Notes: generated by a model from the letters alone, not told the origin. DNA of 64,000 nucleotides from Gemmatimonadaceae bacterium (GCA_030835125.1 JAUQWM010000044.1:142969-206968), one strand, 5' to 3'. Shown: positions 28,690-38,500, numbered from the stretch's first letter. A program made the numbers and translations.

Positions 28690-29538
28690 TTGAATATCCT
28701 GATCGCCGTCCTGTTGGCGACGCAGCAGCTGGAGTTGCCGCCCGCGCCTCGTGGCTATGGCACGAGTGCCGCCGAGGTGGTCGTTGACGCCGCCGGTGTG
28801 CTCGACCCCGGCACGATCAGCCGGTTGAATCGCATCGCGTTCGAGCTGAAGGCGAGGACCGGCGGTGAAATGGCGATCGTCACCATGCCCGACCTGCGAG
28901 GCCGGGACGTGGCCGACGTTGCGTTGCGCATCGGGCGCGACTGGGGAGTTGGCGCGTCGGCGGGCGTCGGCAATCGCACGCGCAACGCCGGCGTGGTGGT
29001 GCTGGTGGTGCCGAAGGAGACGTCCTCGGATGGGAGGGGGCACGTCCGGATCGAAGTCGGCCGCGGTGTCGAGGGCTTTGTGCCTGACGGGGTTGCGGGC
29101 GACATCCAGCGCGCAGCGATCCCGCTCTTCCAGCGCCAGGACTACGGCGGCGCCATCGTGCAGATCGTGTCGGCGCTATCGGCCCGCTACGCGGCCGAGT
29201 TCGGCGTGACCCTCGATACCTCCCTGGTGCCGCGATTCCGGGAGGTGCAGGGGCCGCCACGAGCCGTTACGATCCCGCCGGGCGTCATCATCTTCCTTGT
29301 GTTTGTCGCGTTCCTCATCCTGTCCGGGTTGGGTCGCGCGAGCCGGGGCGGTCGTGGCGGCGGCAACGGGTGCCTCAACCTGCTCTGGCTGATCTCGGTC
29401 GCGCAGTCCGGCTCCCGGCATCGCGGCGGATGGGGCGGGGGCGGCTTTGGCGGCGGCAGTTTCGGGGGAAGCGGCGGGTTCGGCGGGTTCGGGGGAGGGG
29501 GCGGGTTCAGCGGCGGCGGATCAAGCGGGAGCTGGTGA
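28690..29538 (+). CDS. TPM-domain (YgcG-like) membrane protein with Gly-rich tail
   Basis: About 282 residues from TTG 28690. The TTG start gives a signal-like hydrophobic N-terminus (NILIAVLLATQQLEL), whereas the ATG at 28624 adds an implausible polar leader. The TPM domain follows: VVDAAGVLDPGTISRLNRIA, GGEMAIVTMPDLRGRDVADV, GVVVLVVPKE, VRIEVGRGVEGFVPDGVAGD. One membrane segment comes next (VIIFLVFVAFLILSGL), then a Gly/Phe/Ser-rich tail. TPM proteins are often paired with LemA; here a nucleotidyltransferase-like gene lies between them. Confidence 0.85.
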   Translation: MNILIAVLLATQQLELPPAPRGYGTSAAEVVVDAAGVLDPGTISRLNRIAFELKARTGGEMAIVTMPDLRGRDVADVALRIGRDWGVGASAGVGNRTRNAGVVVLVVPKETSSDGRGHVRIEVGRGVEGFVPDGVAGDIQRAAIPLFQRQDYGGAIVQIVSALSARYAAEFGVTLDTSLVPRFREVQGPPRAVTIPPGVIIFLVFVAFLILSGLGRASRGGRGGGNGCLNLLWLISVAQSGSRHRGGWGGGGFGGGSFGGSGGFGGFGGGGGFSGGGSSGSW

Positions 29539-29542
29539 CCAC

Positions 29543-30253
29543 ATGGCACGGATGAATCTCGAGGAACTCGTCAGGCAGCTTACCCTCGCCCATGAGGGGC
29601 GCCTTCGCTGCGTCGCGCTGTACGGCTCGGCCGCGCGCGGCGAGCAGGTATCACAGCACGCCAACCTGAACGTGCTGGTGATCGTCGACGCGATCGACAT
29701 GGATCACCTGCGCCGGGAGGCCGGGGTCGCGCTGGCGTGGCGCGAGGCCGGGAATCCCCCACCGCTCACGCTGACGGTGGCCGAGTGGCACGGGTCGGCG
29801 GACATCTTCCCGATGGAGTATGCCGATATCCTGGCGCACCACCGGATCCTCCACGGGGCGCTCCCGGGCGAGCGGCCGGTGGTGCGCCGGGCGGACCTGC
29901 GCCTGCAACTCGAGCATGAGACCCTGAGCAAGGTCCTGCGCCTGCGGCACGCGGTGCTCTCGTCAGGCGGCGCGCCGAAGGCGCTGGCGCAACTGCTCGA
30001 GGACAGCATGTCGACGATCATGGTGCTGTTGCGGGCGACGCTGCGGCTGGCGGGCGAGGAACCACCGACCGAGTCGAGCGCGGTGATCGATCGCGTGGGC
30101 GCGGTGACCGGCGTGCCGGTTGCAGCCTTCACGCGCGTGCTGGCTCACGCGCGGGGCGGGTCGAAGGTGGCCGGGGACGCTGCCGTGGCGCTCACGTCGG
30201 AGTACCTCGCCGGGGTGTCGGCGCTGGCGAGCTGGGTGAACGCGCAGGAGTAG
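29543..30253 (+). CDS. Nucleotidyltransferase-fold protein with altered catalytic carboxylates
   Basis: 236 residues. The N-terminus has the signature of minimal nucleotidyltransferases (YGSAARGEQVSQHANLNVLV). In active members the GS motif is followed by D-x-D; here those positions read N-L-N, so metal-dependent catalysis is unlikely. The C-terminal half (about 115-236) is helical (LEHETLSKVLRLRHAV, then SMSTIMVLLRATLRLA) and resembles the helical substrate domain seen in HEPN/MNT pairs. It lies between the TPM and lemA genes, 4 bases after the first, suggesting a functional link. Function unknown. Confidence 0.7.
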   Translation: MARMNLEELVRQLTLAHEGRLRCVALYGSAARGEQVSQHANLNVLVIVDAIDMDHLRREAGVALAWREAGNPPPLTLTVAEWHGSADIFPMEYADILAHHRILHGALPGERPVVRRADLRLQLEHETLSKVLRLRHAVLSSGGAPKALAQLLEDSMSTIMVLLRATLRLAGEEPPTESSAVIDRVGAVTGVPVAAFTRVLAHARGGSKVAGDAAVALTSEYLAGVSALASWVNAQE

Positions 30254-30260
30254 GGAGGGC

Positions 30261-30290
30261 AGAGTGCAGAGTGCAGAGTGCAGAGTGCAG
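30261..30290 (+). repeat. Heptad array (AGAGTGC) upstream of lemA
   Basis: Four perfect 7-bp copies of AGAGTGC. The complementary word (GCACTCT) is present in three or more copies at 44258-44282. Confidence 0.9.
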
Positions 30291-30353
30291 AATCAAGAAT
30301 TGCAGAGGGATTTCCTCATGACGGCTCGATTACCATCCCAAGGAGCATGGCAC

Positions 30354-30911
30354 ATGCGTGGTATCCTGGCAGTTGCGCTGGTCGCGCTTACGACTGGTTG
30401 CGGCTACAACACCATCCAGTCCAATGACGAGGCCGCGAGCGCGGCCAAGCAACAGATCGAGGTGCAACTGCAGCGCCGGGCTGACCTGATCGGGAACCTG
30501 GTCGAGACGGTGAAGGGTCAGGCGCAGCAGGAGCTCGAGGTGTTCACTCGGGTGGCCGAGGCGCGCGCCGGCATCACGCGCGCGATCCAGGGCGGCGATG
30601 CGCAGGAGATGGCGGTCGCGAACGAGCAACTGACGACGGCGGTCCGCGGGCTGAACATCGCCGTCGAGGCGTATCCGCAGATCAAGTCCGACCAGGCGTT
30701 CCTGCGTCTCCAGGACGAGCTGACAGGGACCGAGAACCGCATCGCGGTGTCGAGGACGGACTACAATGAGGCCGTCCAGCGGCACAACACCTACATCCGT
30801 CGCTTCCCGGCCGTGCTCACGGCAAAGGTGATCGGGGCCAAGGCCCGGGAGTACTTCGAGGTGACGGAACCGGCCAACCGGAACGCGCCGAAGGTGGACT
30901 TCAAGAAGTAG
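30354..30911 (+). CDS. lemA: LemA-family lipoprotein
   Basis: 185 residues. Lipobox TTGC (Cys about residue 16), then the LemA helical bundle: RRADLIGNLVETVKGQAQQE, LEVFTRVAEARAGITRA, AYPQIKSDQAFLRLQDELTG, TENRIAVSRTDYNEAVQRHN. LemA proteins are extracytoplasmic and of unclear function. AAGGAG lies about 10 bases before ATG 30354, which fixes the start; upstream in-frame Mets would translate the AGAGTGC array. Last gene of the TPM-NTase-LemA set. Confidence 0.9.
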   Translation: MRGILAVALVALTTGCGYNTIQSNDEAASAAKQQIEVQLQRRADLIGNLVETVKGQAQQELEVFTRVAEARAGITRAIQGGDAQEMAVANEQLTTAVRGLNIAVEAYPQIKSDQAFLRLQDELTGTENRIAVSRTDYNEAVQRHNTYIRRFPAVLTAKVIGAKAREYFEVTEPANRNAPKVDFKK

Positions 30912-31058
30912 GGCAAAGCGCAAGGCGCCGAGGAGGGCGACGGGCGGGGGGTCAGGGTGGAGTGCCGGACCACGCGTCCGTTCGCACCGCGCCGGCCCAA
31001 CTGGGCAGTTCCCCCTTCCCCCTTTGCGCTTTGCGCTCTGCGCTCTACGCTCGTACTC
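30912..31058. repeat. Heptad-arm structure (AAAGCGC / GCGCTTT) between lemA and the next lipoprotein
   Basis: A left arm at 30912-30960 (GGCAAAGCGCAAGGCG, then G-rich steps) and a right arm at 31015-31058 (CCCCCTTT, GCGCTTT, GCGCTCT, GCGCTCT, ACGCTCG). The GCGCTTT/GCGCTCT words are shared with 44147-44290. The right arm ends 8 bases before the next start codon. Confidence 0.75.
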
Positions 31059-31065
31059 TTCCCCC

Positions 31066-31530
31066 ATGATTCGCGGTCATGTCCTGCGCCTGACGGCGCT
31101 TCCAGTCTCGGCAGTACTGCTCTTTGGGGCGTGTTATCGCTACGTGCCGACGACTGGCGACGTGGTGGTTGGTTCCGCGTATCGTGGGCACCTGTCGGCC
31201 GAGGGTTCGCAGCGAGTGGCACCGCTGCTGGGGGTCGATGTCGAGCGGTTTGACGGGCGCATCGTTTCCGTGCTCGACACCGCGTACCTGGTTGCCATGA
31301 GTGCGACGGTCAAGCGCAGCGACCCGCGGGCCACGATCTGGACCGGCGAGCAACTCGTGATTCCGCGCAATGCCGTGAGCCGGATCGAGCTGCGCGAGCT
31401 CGACCGCCCGCGCACCGTGCGGGCGGCGGCCCTTTCAGCGGGCGGGATGCTCCTGCTGGGGGCGGTCGTGCTGTCCGTGAAGGGCCTGGTGAGCGGGAGC
31501 AACCCGGGCCCGGTCGTCACTCCGCCCTGA
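31066..31530 (+). CDS. Small lipoprotein, paralog of the 24366 gene
   Basis: 154 residues. Lipobox FGAC (Cys about residue 22) followed by CYRYVPTTGDVVVGSAYRGH, a beta-rich middle (IVSVLDTAYLVAMSATV, TIWTGEQLVIPRNAVSRIEL), the segment RTVRAAALSAGGMLLLGAVV and a short Gly/Pro tail. It parallels the SusC-operon lipoprotein along most of its length. No known domain. The start ATG 31066 directly follows a pyrimidine-rich heptad arm and has no ribosome-binding site. Confidence 0.7.
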   Translation: MIRGHVLRLTALPVSAVLLFGACYRYVPTTGDVVVGSAYRGHLSAEGSQRVAPLLGVDVERFDGRIVSVLDTAYLVAMSATVKRSDPRATIWTGEQLVIPRNAVSRIELRELDRPRTVRAAALSAGGMLLLGAVVLSVKGLVSGSNPGPVVTPP

Positions 31531-31537
31531 CCTCGTT

Positions 31538-31559
31538 TCCCCCGCGCTGGCGCGGGGTC
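31538..31559. terminator. Small hairpin between convergent genes
   Basis: CCCCGCG (31540-31546) and CGCGGGG (31551-31557) around CTGG. On the plus strand there is no U-tract; the minus-strand reading continues GAAACG. It may be a weak bidirectional terminator for the lipoprotein gene and metG. Confidence 0.4.
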
Positions 31560-33102
31560 AGGAAGTTGCGGCGCGTTCCTTCGGGAAGAGCGAGTCCCCC
31601 TTGGCGACGTGCCAGGCCGTCGCGTCGAGCGCCATGAGGTCGGCGAAGCGTTGCGCAGCCACGTCGCCGGGCCCCCCGAGCTGCCGCCAGAGGGCGGCGG
31701 CCTTGCCCGGCATGAACGGCTGCAGGAGCACGGCAAAGCGCGCCAGCTGGCGCATGAGCGACGCCAGTGTCTCGTCCAGCGCGGCCGCCAGGGCGGGATC
31801 CCTGGCCTGCTTCCACGGGGCCTGGTGGTCCACGTATTCGTTGCCGCGCGCCACCATGCGCCACACCGCCTGCAGCGCCTCGTGGTGCAGGTACCCGCGG
31901 CTGCCGTCCAGCGCCGCGTGGTACGCCGCGAGGTCGACGGCGTCGGCGTCGTCGAGCGCGGTGCGCGGGCCGGGGGGCACGATGGCGCCGCGGTAGCGCT
32001 CGACCATGGCGATCGACCGGCTGGCCAGGTTGCCTAACGCGTTGGCGAGGTCGGCGGTGTAGCGCTCGTCGAATCGCTCCCAGCTGAAGTTGCCGTCGGC
32101 GTCGAACGGTACTTCGCGCAGGAGGAAGTACCGGAGGGCATCGGCGCCGTACCGCGCGATGGCCTCGGCGACGTCCAGCTTCGCGCCGGCAGACTTGCTG
32201 AGCCGCTCGCCGGCGAAGTTCACGAACCCGTGCGCCCAGACGCGGCGCGGCAACGGCAGCTCCGCGGCCTGGAGCATCGCGGGCCACACGATCGCGTGGA
32301 GGCGGGTGATGTCCTTGCCGATCACGTGGAGGTCCGCCGGCCACCGCTCCCGCCACGACCGGTCCGGGTATCCGGTCGCGGTCAGGTAGTTCGGCAGCGC
32401 GTCGAACCACACCCACGTGCCCTGGGTCTCGCCGCCGCTGGACGCGATCGGGAAGGGAATCGCCCAGGCGAGGCGCGAGCGCGTGATCGAGATGTCCTCG
32501 GCGCCTTCCGCGAGCAGCCCCAGCATCTCGTTGCGGCGGGCTTCCGGCTGCAGGAAGTCCGGTCGCTCGGCAAACAGGCGCTTGAGGAAGTCGCCATATC
32601 GCGAGAGCCGGAAGAACCAGTTGCGCTCCTCGGTCCACTGCAGCTCACGCGTGGGGTGGAGGACGCACTTGCCGTCGGCGATCTCGTTCTCGCGCTTGAA
32701 CAGCTCGCAGCCGACGCAGTACCAGCCCTCGTAGGTCCGTTCGTAGAAGTCGTCCGGCGAGCTGTCGTGAATGCGCTTGATGAGCGCTCGCGCCCCGGCC
32801 TTGTGGGCGGGGTCGGTGGTCCGGATGAACTGGTCGTACGAGATATCGAGCGCCTTCCACATCGCCTGGAAACGGCCGGCGATGTCGTCAACGAACGCCT
32901 GGGGGGCGATGCCCCGCTCGGCCGCCGCCTGCGCGACCTTCTGTCCGTGCTCATCCATCCCGGTGAGGAAGTGGACGTCGTCCCCGGCCAGTCGGCGATA
33001 ACGCGCGATCACGTCGGCACCGATCTTCTCGTACGCGTGACCGATGTGCGGGTCACCGTTGGCGTAGTCGATGGCGGTCGTGACGTAGAACCGGCCGGCC
33101 AT
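31558..33102 (-). CDS. metG: Methionyl-tRNA synthetase
   Basis: A 514-residue class I synthetase. N-terminal VTTAIDYANGDPHIGHAYEK contains the HIGH motif. The zinc-knuckle region is CVGCELFKRENEIADGKC. The KMSKS loop is present as ERLSKSAG. The anticodon-binding helical domain follows, with NLASRSIAMVERYRGAI and YVDHQAPWKQA. The optional C-terminal EMAP/Trbp111-like domain is absent, as in other short forms. The start overlaps the stop of ricT (ATGA), so both are coupled. Confidence 0.97.
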   Translation of the reverse strand: MAGRFYVTTAIDYANGDPHIGHAYEKIGADVIARYRRLAGDDVHFLTGMDEHGQKVAQAAAERGIAPQAFVDDIAGRFQAMWKALDISYDQFIRTTDPAHKAGARALIKRIHDSSPDDFYERTYEGWYCVGCELFKRENEIADGKCVLHPTRELQWTEERNWFFRLSRYGDFLKRLFAERPDFLQPEARRNEMLGLLAEGAEDISITRSRLAWAIPFPIASSGGETQGTWVWFDALPNYLTATGYPDRSWRERWPADLHVIGKDITRLHAIVWPAMLQAAELPLPRRVWAHGFVNFAGERLSKSAGAKLDVAEAIARYGADALRYFLLREVPFDADGNFSWERFDERYTADLANALGNLASRSIAMVERYRGAIVPPGPRTALDDADAVDLAAYHAALDGSRGYLHHEALQAVWRMVARGNEYVDHQAPWKQARDPALAAALDETLASLMRQLARFAVLLQPFMPGKAAALWRQLGGPGDVAAQRFADLMALDATAWHVAKGDSLFPKERAATS

Positions 33103-34382
33103 CAGGTATCTCCGCCCTGGCCACGGGCGGGCCCATCGGAGCTGCCTTCGGGACCACGGGTCCCGCTCTCAGGCCCCTGCTCGCCTCCCTGGCGCTCAGG
33201 TCCACGGTTCCGACGCCCGCCTCGACGACCGCGGCGACGTCGGCGACGCTCTGGCCGAGCCGCCTGGCCCTCGCCATCGGCCGCCGACGGGGCGTCTCCG
33301 GCCTCGTCGTCCTCGCCATCTTCCTCATCGCCAGCACGCTCGTCAGGCACCGAGTCCGGCGCGGAGGGCGCGGAGGGCGCGGTGGCGGCGGCCGGCGCGA
33401 CGGGCAACTGGCGGGATGACGGCGGTGACGACGTCGCGGAGGCCCGCGGCACCCATGCCGGCAATTCCACCGTGTCCTGGAGAAGGATCACCTCATCGGG
33501 GACGCCTTCCAGCGGCGACATCAGGGCCTCTTCCTCGCCCGTGGGTTCGTGCACGCGATCGGCGCCCATCTCCTGCCGGAGCTCGGCGAGGGGGACGATC
33601 CGCGTTTCCCCATCCTCGGCGCGCAACGTCACGCGCTCGCGGAAGATGTCATTCGCGATGACCTTCTCCTGGCCCTTTCCGGTCGCGACGACCTTGCCCT
33701 CCTTGGGGAAGCGCTTGCGCTGCTGCACGTAAAACTCGTGCTCGTATCGCAGGCAGCACATCAGCCGGCCGCAGGCCCCGGAGATCTGGCTCGGGTTGAG
33801 CGACAGCCGCTGGTCCTTGGCGACGCCGAGGTTGACCGGTCGCAGCTCGGGCAGCCAGGCGGCCGAGCAGTACTCGCGACCGCACCGCCCGATGCCCGAC
33901 AGGCGGCGCGCCTCGTCGCGCACCCCGATCTGCTTCAGCTCGATGCGAGTCCGGAACGCCGAGGCGAGTTCGCGAACAAGGTTGCGGAAGTCGACGCGTT
34001 TCTCGGCGGTGAAATAGAACGTGAGCTTGCGCCTGTCCCACCGCCACTCCGCGTCGGACAGCTTCATGGCCAGGCCATTGGCGCGGACGCGTTCCGATGC
34101 CTTCCGCCGGGCGGTTTCATCCTGTTCGCGGAGGTCCTGCAGGCGCTTCAGGTCCTCGGCGGTCGCGACCCGGCGGGCAACCTGCGCCACGGGCTGGTCG
34201 CCAATGGCGTGCCGGCTGCCCTTCGCCCGCAGTTGCGCCAGTTCCCCAACCGCATGCACGTGGCCCAGGTCCTCGCCGCGATCCGCCTCGACGATGACCG
34301 GAGCCTTGAGCGCGGGGGGTTCCTCCCCTTCCCAGAGGAAGAACTCCTTCCGGTTTCCCTTGAAGCAGACCTCGATGAGCAC
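33102..34382 (-). CDS. ricT: PSP1-domain protein RicT (YaaT-like) with long charged tail
   Basis: 426 residues. The first ~280 residues match the PSP1/RicT family: VEADRGEDLGHVHAVGELAQ, RKLTFYFTAEKRVDFRNLVR, IGRCGREYCSAAWLPELRPV, and ISGACGRLMCCLRYEHEFY with the cysteines that bind an Fe-S cluster in the Bacillus Ric complex. In Bacillus, RicT with RicA and RicF assists RNase Y in mRNA maturation. The last ~130 residues are low-complexity, first acidic (GDEEDGEDDEAGDAP) and then Arg/Gly-rich (RRRRRGRRGGRRNRG), a disordered tail likely to bind RNA. Coupled to metG downstream. A G-rich tract lies just upstream of the start. Confidence 0.88.
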   Translation of the reverse strand: MLIEVCFKGNRKEFFLWEGEEPPALKAPVIVEADRGEDLGHVHAVGELAQLRAKGSRHAIGDQPVAQVARRVATAEDLKRLQDLREQDETARRKASERVRANGLAMKLSDAEWRWDRRKLTFYFTAEKRVDFRNLVRELASAFRTRIELKQIGVRDEARRLSGIGRCGREYCSAAWLPELRPVNLGVAKDQRLSLNPSQISGACGRLMCCLRYEHEFYVQQRKRFPKEGKVVATGKGQEKVIANDIFRERVTLRAEDGETRIVPLAELRQEMGADRVHEPTGEEEALMSPLEGVPDEVILLQDTVELPAWVPRASATSSPPSSRQLPVAPAAATAPSAPSAPDSVPDERAGDEEDGEDDEAGDAPSAADGEGQAARPERRRRRRGRRGGRRNRGPERQGGEQGPESGTRGPEGSSDGPARGQGGDT

Positions 34383-34540
34383 GAGACGGGAGAGGGGGAG
34401 GGGGAGGGTGAGGGGGGACCTGACCCGGCAGGACGACGGGCCTGACTCAGGATAGTCAGTGGACGGCAGGCGAGGCTACTGACAACAGGCGCAGGAGGGC
34501 TTCGGAACCGGTCTCCGGTCTTTCGTCCCCCATCTCCCAG

Positions 34541-35509
34541 CTACTCGGCCCATTGCCCCATCTTGAGGTACTTCTCCCGCCGGCGCCTGACGAGCTTGTC
34601 CGGCTTGAGCTTGCGGAGGTCCTCGAGGTTGCGGATCAGCGCCTCCTGCAGCGCCGCGGCCGAGGCCTCGTGGTTGGTGTGCGCGCCGCCGACCGGCTCG
34701 GGGATGATCTCATCGATCACCTTGAGGTCGTGCAGCTCCGGGGCCGTGATCTTGAGGGCCGACGCGGCGCGCTCGCGCATCTCGATGCTCTTGCCGTCCT
34801 TCCAGAGGATGGCGGCGCAGCCCTCGGCGGTGATCACCGAGTAGACGGCGTTCTCCATCATCAGCACGCGGTCGGCGACGCCTAACGCCAACGCGCCGCC
34901 GGAGCCGCCCTCGCCGATCACCGTCGCCACCAGCGGGACCTGGAGCTGGCTCATCTCGAACAGGTTGCGGGCGATCGCCGCCGCCTGGCCGCGCTCCTCG
35001 GCGCCGAGGCCGGCCCACGCCCCCGGCGTGTCGATCAGCGTGAACACCGGTACGTGGAACTTCTCGGCCAGCTTCATCAGCCGGAGCGCCTTCCGGTATC
35101 CCTCCGGGTGCGGCATGCCGAAGTTGCGGCGCAGGTTCTCCTTGGTGTCGCGCCCGCGCTGGTGGCCGATCACCATCACGGTCTCCCCTTCCAGCCGTGC
35201 CCACCCGCCCACGATCGCCGCGTCTTCACGGAACAACCGGTCGCCGGCCAGCTCGATGAAGTCGGTGAAGCACAGCCGGATGTAATCGAGGGTGAACGGC
35301 CGCCGGGGGCTGCGCGCGACGAGCAGGCGCTGCAGCGGCGTCAGGTTGCGGTACACCTCCTGGCGCAACGCCGAGAGCTTCTTCTCGAGCGGCGCGATTT
35401 CATCCTCGACCCGGATGCGCTGGTCGCCCGCGAGCTTCTTCAGCTCGTCGATCTGCTTCTCGAGTTCGGAGATCGGCTTCTCGAACTCGAGCGTCGGGGT
35501 GGACGCCAT
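34541..35509 (-). CDS. accA: Acetyl-CoA carboxylase carboxyltransferase subunit alpha
   Basis: 322 residues, usual length. N-terminal coiled region (LEFEKPISELEKQIDELKKL). The crotonase-like core has RPFTLDYIRLCFTDFIELAG, QRGRDTKENLRRNFGMPHPE, TLIDTPGAWAGLGAEERGQA and GEGGSGGALALGVADRVLMM. With AccD it transfers CO2 from carboxybiotin to acetyl-CoA, the first step of fatty-acid synthesis; accD is not in the window. It starts 2 bases after dnaE, the common dnaE-accA order. Confidence 0.97.
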   Translation of the reverse strand: MASTPTLEFEKPISELEKQIDELKKLAGDQRIRVEDEIAPLEKKLSALRQEVYRNLTPLQRLLVARSPRRPFTLDYIRLCFTDFIELAGDRLFREDAAIVGGWARLEGETVMVIGHQRGRDTKENLRRNFGMPHPEGYRKALRLMKLAEKFHVPVFTLIDTPGAWAGLGAEERGQAAAIARNLFEMSQLQVPLVATVIGEGGSGGALALGVADRVLMMENAVYSVITAEGCAAILWKDGKSIEMRERAASALKITAPELHDLKVIDEIIPEPVGGAHTNHEASAAALQEALIRNLEDLRKLKPDKLVRRRREKYLKMGQWAE

Positions 35510-35511
35510 CG

Positions 35512-38500
35512 TCAGGCGACCCTGACCAGCTTGACGCGACCGGGCCCCAGGAGCGCCCGGAGTTCGGCCAGTGCCGCCCCGTTGGCGGCGACCTTGAGGG
35601 TCCGCGAGCGCAGCCGGGCGCTGGTTCCGGCGCCGTCCTTCCAGCGGAGTTCCACGGGCGCCGATCCCGGATGGGCGTCCAGGACCGCCCGCACGTCCCG
35701 GAACACCTCGGGGAGCAACGACCCCTCCGGCGACGACTGGTCGTCGCCGTTCGCGCCAGCCGGGGCCAGCTCGATGGAGACTGCCACCTGGCCGCTCACC
35801 CGGAGTTCCTCGAAGCGTTGTACCGTTTCGACAATGAAGGTCGGGTTGTCGGCGCCCTGGTCGCGGCGGGAGTAGCCGCCCTTGATCAGGACCGGGATGT
35901 CGGGGAGAACCCGGTGGGCCAGGGCGGCCCAGGCTTCCGGGAAGACCAGTATCTCCGAAGATCCGGAGAAATCTTCCACTGTCAACCGGGCGAACTCCGC
36001 CCCCGTCCGCTTCGACACCTGTTTCTTGATGGCGGTGACCACCGCCCCGATGGACACGGAGCCCTCGGTCCAGGTGCCAAGCTGGGCAACCGCATGGGTG
36101 GCAAAGAGCTCGGACTCGGCCCGGAATGGCTCCAGCGGGTGGCCGGAGATGTAGAAGCCGAGGATCTCCTTTTCCCGGGTCAGCCGTTCAGACTCGGACA
36201 GGGGCGCGAGGTTCGGGAGGGCGGGGGCCCTCCCGTCGTCCTTTTCCCGTCCCCCGTCAGGCGCTTCGGGGGCCCCGAACAGGGAGGTCTGTCCCACTTC
36301 CTTCTCGGCCGCCTTGAGGGCTGCTTCCTGGATCGCCGTGTCGAGCACCGCCAGCTGCTGCGCGCGGTGGCCGTTGAGGCCGTCGAGGGCGCCGCTGTGG
36401 ATCAGGGCCTCGAACACCCGCTTGTTGCAGAGCCTGAGGTCCACGCGCTCGGCGAGGTCGAAGATGTCCTCGAATGGCCGCTCCCTGCGGGCGGCGAGGA
36501 TCGAGTCGATGGCGCCCCGTCCGACATTGCGGATGGCGCCCAGGCCGAAGCGGAGTCGCCGGTCTCCGACCACCGTGAACTTGTAGCCTGACTCGTTCAC
36601 GTCAGGCGGAAGGACCTCGAGCCCGATCTCGCGCGACTCGTTGATGAACTTCACCACGCTGTCGGTGTCGCCGATGGCGGATGACAGCAACGCGGCCATG
36701 AAGTCGGCGGGATGGTGGCACTTCAGCCAGGCCGTCTGCAGGGAGATGATCGAGTAGGCGACCGAGTGCGACTTGTTGAAGCCGTAGCGGCCGAACGTCT
36801 CGATCTGCGCGGCCAGTTCCTCGATGATGCGCGGGTCGTACCCGCGCGCGACCGCCTTCTCGGTGAACTTGCCCAGTTCCCGGAGGATGAGGTCCCTGTC
36901 CTTCTTGCCGACCGCCTTCCGGAGCACGTCGGCCTCGGCGAGCGAGATGCCGGCCAGCACCTGGGCGATGCGCATCACCTGTTCCTGGTAGGTGATGACG
37001 CCGTAGGTCGGCTCGAGGATCGGGCGCAGCTCCGGCAGCGCGTACGTCACGGGTTCCTCGCCGCGCTTCCGCCGCTGGTAGACGCGGTGCATCCCGGCGT
37101 CGAGCGGGCCCGGTCGCATCAGGGCGCTCGAGGCGACGAGGTCGTCGAACCGGTCGCAGCGCATGGCGCGCAGCATGTCGGTGGCGAGCGGCGACTCGAA
37201 CTGGAAGACGCCGACCGTGCGACCCAGCCGCAGCATGCGGTACGTCTCCGGATCGGCCATGTCGATCGTCGCGAGGTCGGGTGCGGAGCCGGTCCGTGAC
37301 CTGATCGACTGGAGCGTGTCGTGGATGACGGTGAGCGTCGTGAGGCCGAGGAAGTCCATCTTCAGCATCCCCGACTGCTCCAGCGCGTTCATGTCGTACT
37401 GGGTGACGATGACGCGGGACTCGTGACTCGTGACTCGTGACTCGGCACTGCCACTGCTCGCCGATTCCCGCTTCCCCTTCACTTCCTGCGTGAAGATGGG
37501 GACGTAGTCGTCCAGCGGGCCCGGGGCGATCACGACGCCGGCGGCGTGGACGCCGGTGTGTCGCGACAGGCCCTCGAGCGCGATGGCGTAGTCCAGGAGG
37601 CGGCGATGGCGGTCATCGTCCCGGTAGAGCTTCGCGACCTCGGGGATCTTCTCGACCGCCTCCTTCACCGTCAGCGAGTAGTTGGGCTGGTTGGGGATGA
37701 GCTTGGCCAGCGCGTCGGTTTCGGCGGGCGTGAAGCCCAGCACGCGCCCCACGTCCTTGACGGCGGCGCGGGACTTGAGCGTGCCGAAGGTCACGATCTG
37801 CCCGACGGCGTCCTTGCCGTACTTCTCGCGGACGTACTCGATGACCTCTCCCCGGCGCTCGAAGCAGAAGTCGACGTCGATGTCCGGCATCGAGACGCGC
37901 TCGGGGTTCAGGAACCGCTCGAAGAGCAGGTCGTACGCCAGGGGGTCGACGTCGACGATGCCTAACGCGTAGGCGACGACCGAGCCGGCGGCCGAGCCGC
38001 GGCCGGGGCCGACCGGGATGCCCCGCTCGCGGGCGGCCCGGATGAAGTCGGCGACGATGAGGAAGTAGCCGGCGTACGCGGCGTTGGTGATCACGCCCAG
38101 CTCGTAGTCGACCCGCTCCCGCACCGGGTCCGGGAGCGGGTCGCCGTACCGGCCCTTCGCGCCCTCGTTCGCCAGCTGGACCAGCAGGTCATTCTCCGAC
38201 GTCGCGCCGGCGGGCAGGGGAAACGAGGGCACCGAGATCTGCTTCGACAGTTTGAGGTCGCAGCGCTCGGCGATCGCCAGCGTGTTCTCGAGCACGTCGG
38301 GCCGTCCGGGGAAGTGCTCGGCGACCTCGAGGTGGCTCTTGAAGTACAGGCCGCGATCGTACCGCATGCGATCGCGATCCTCGCGGTCCTTCCCCAGCCC
38401 GATGCAGAGCAGGACGTCGTGCGCGTCATGACTCTCGGCCTTGAGGAAATGCGAGTCGTTCGTCGCGATCACCGGGAGGCCGAGGTCCTTCGACAGGGCG

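Noticed and set aside
34378..34412. G-rich tract (GGGGGAG/GGGTGAG) just upstream of ricT as a heptad array
   Set aside because: The period is nearer 6 and irregular; too short and degenerate to assign to the heptad family.
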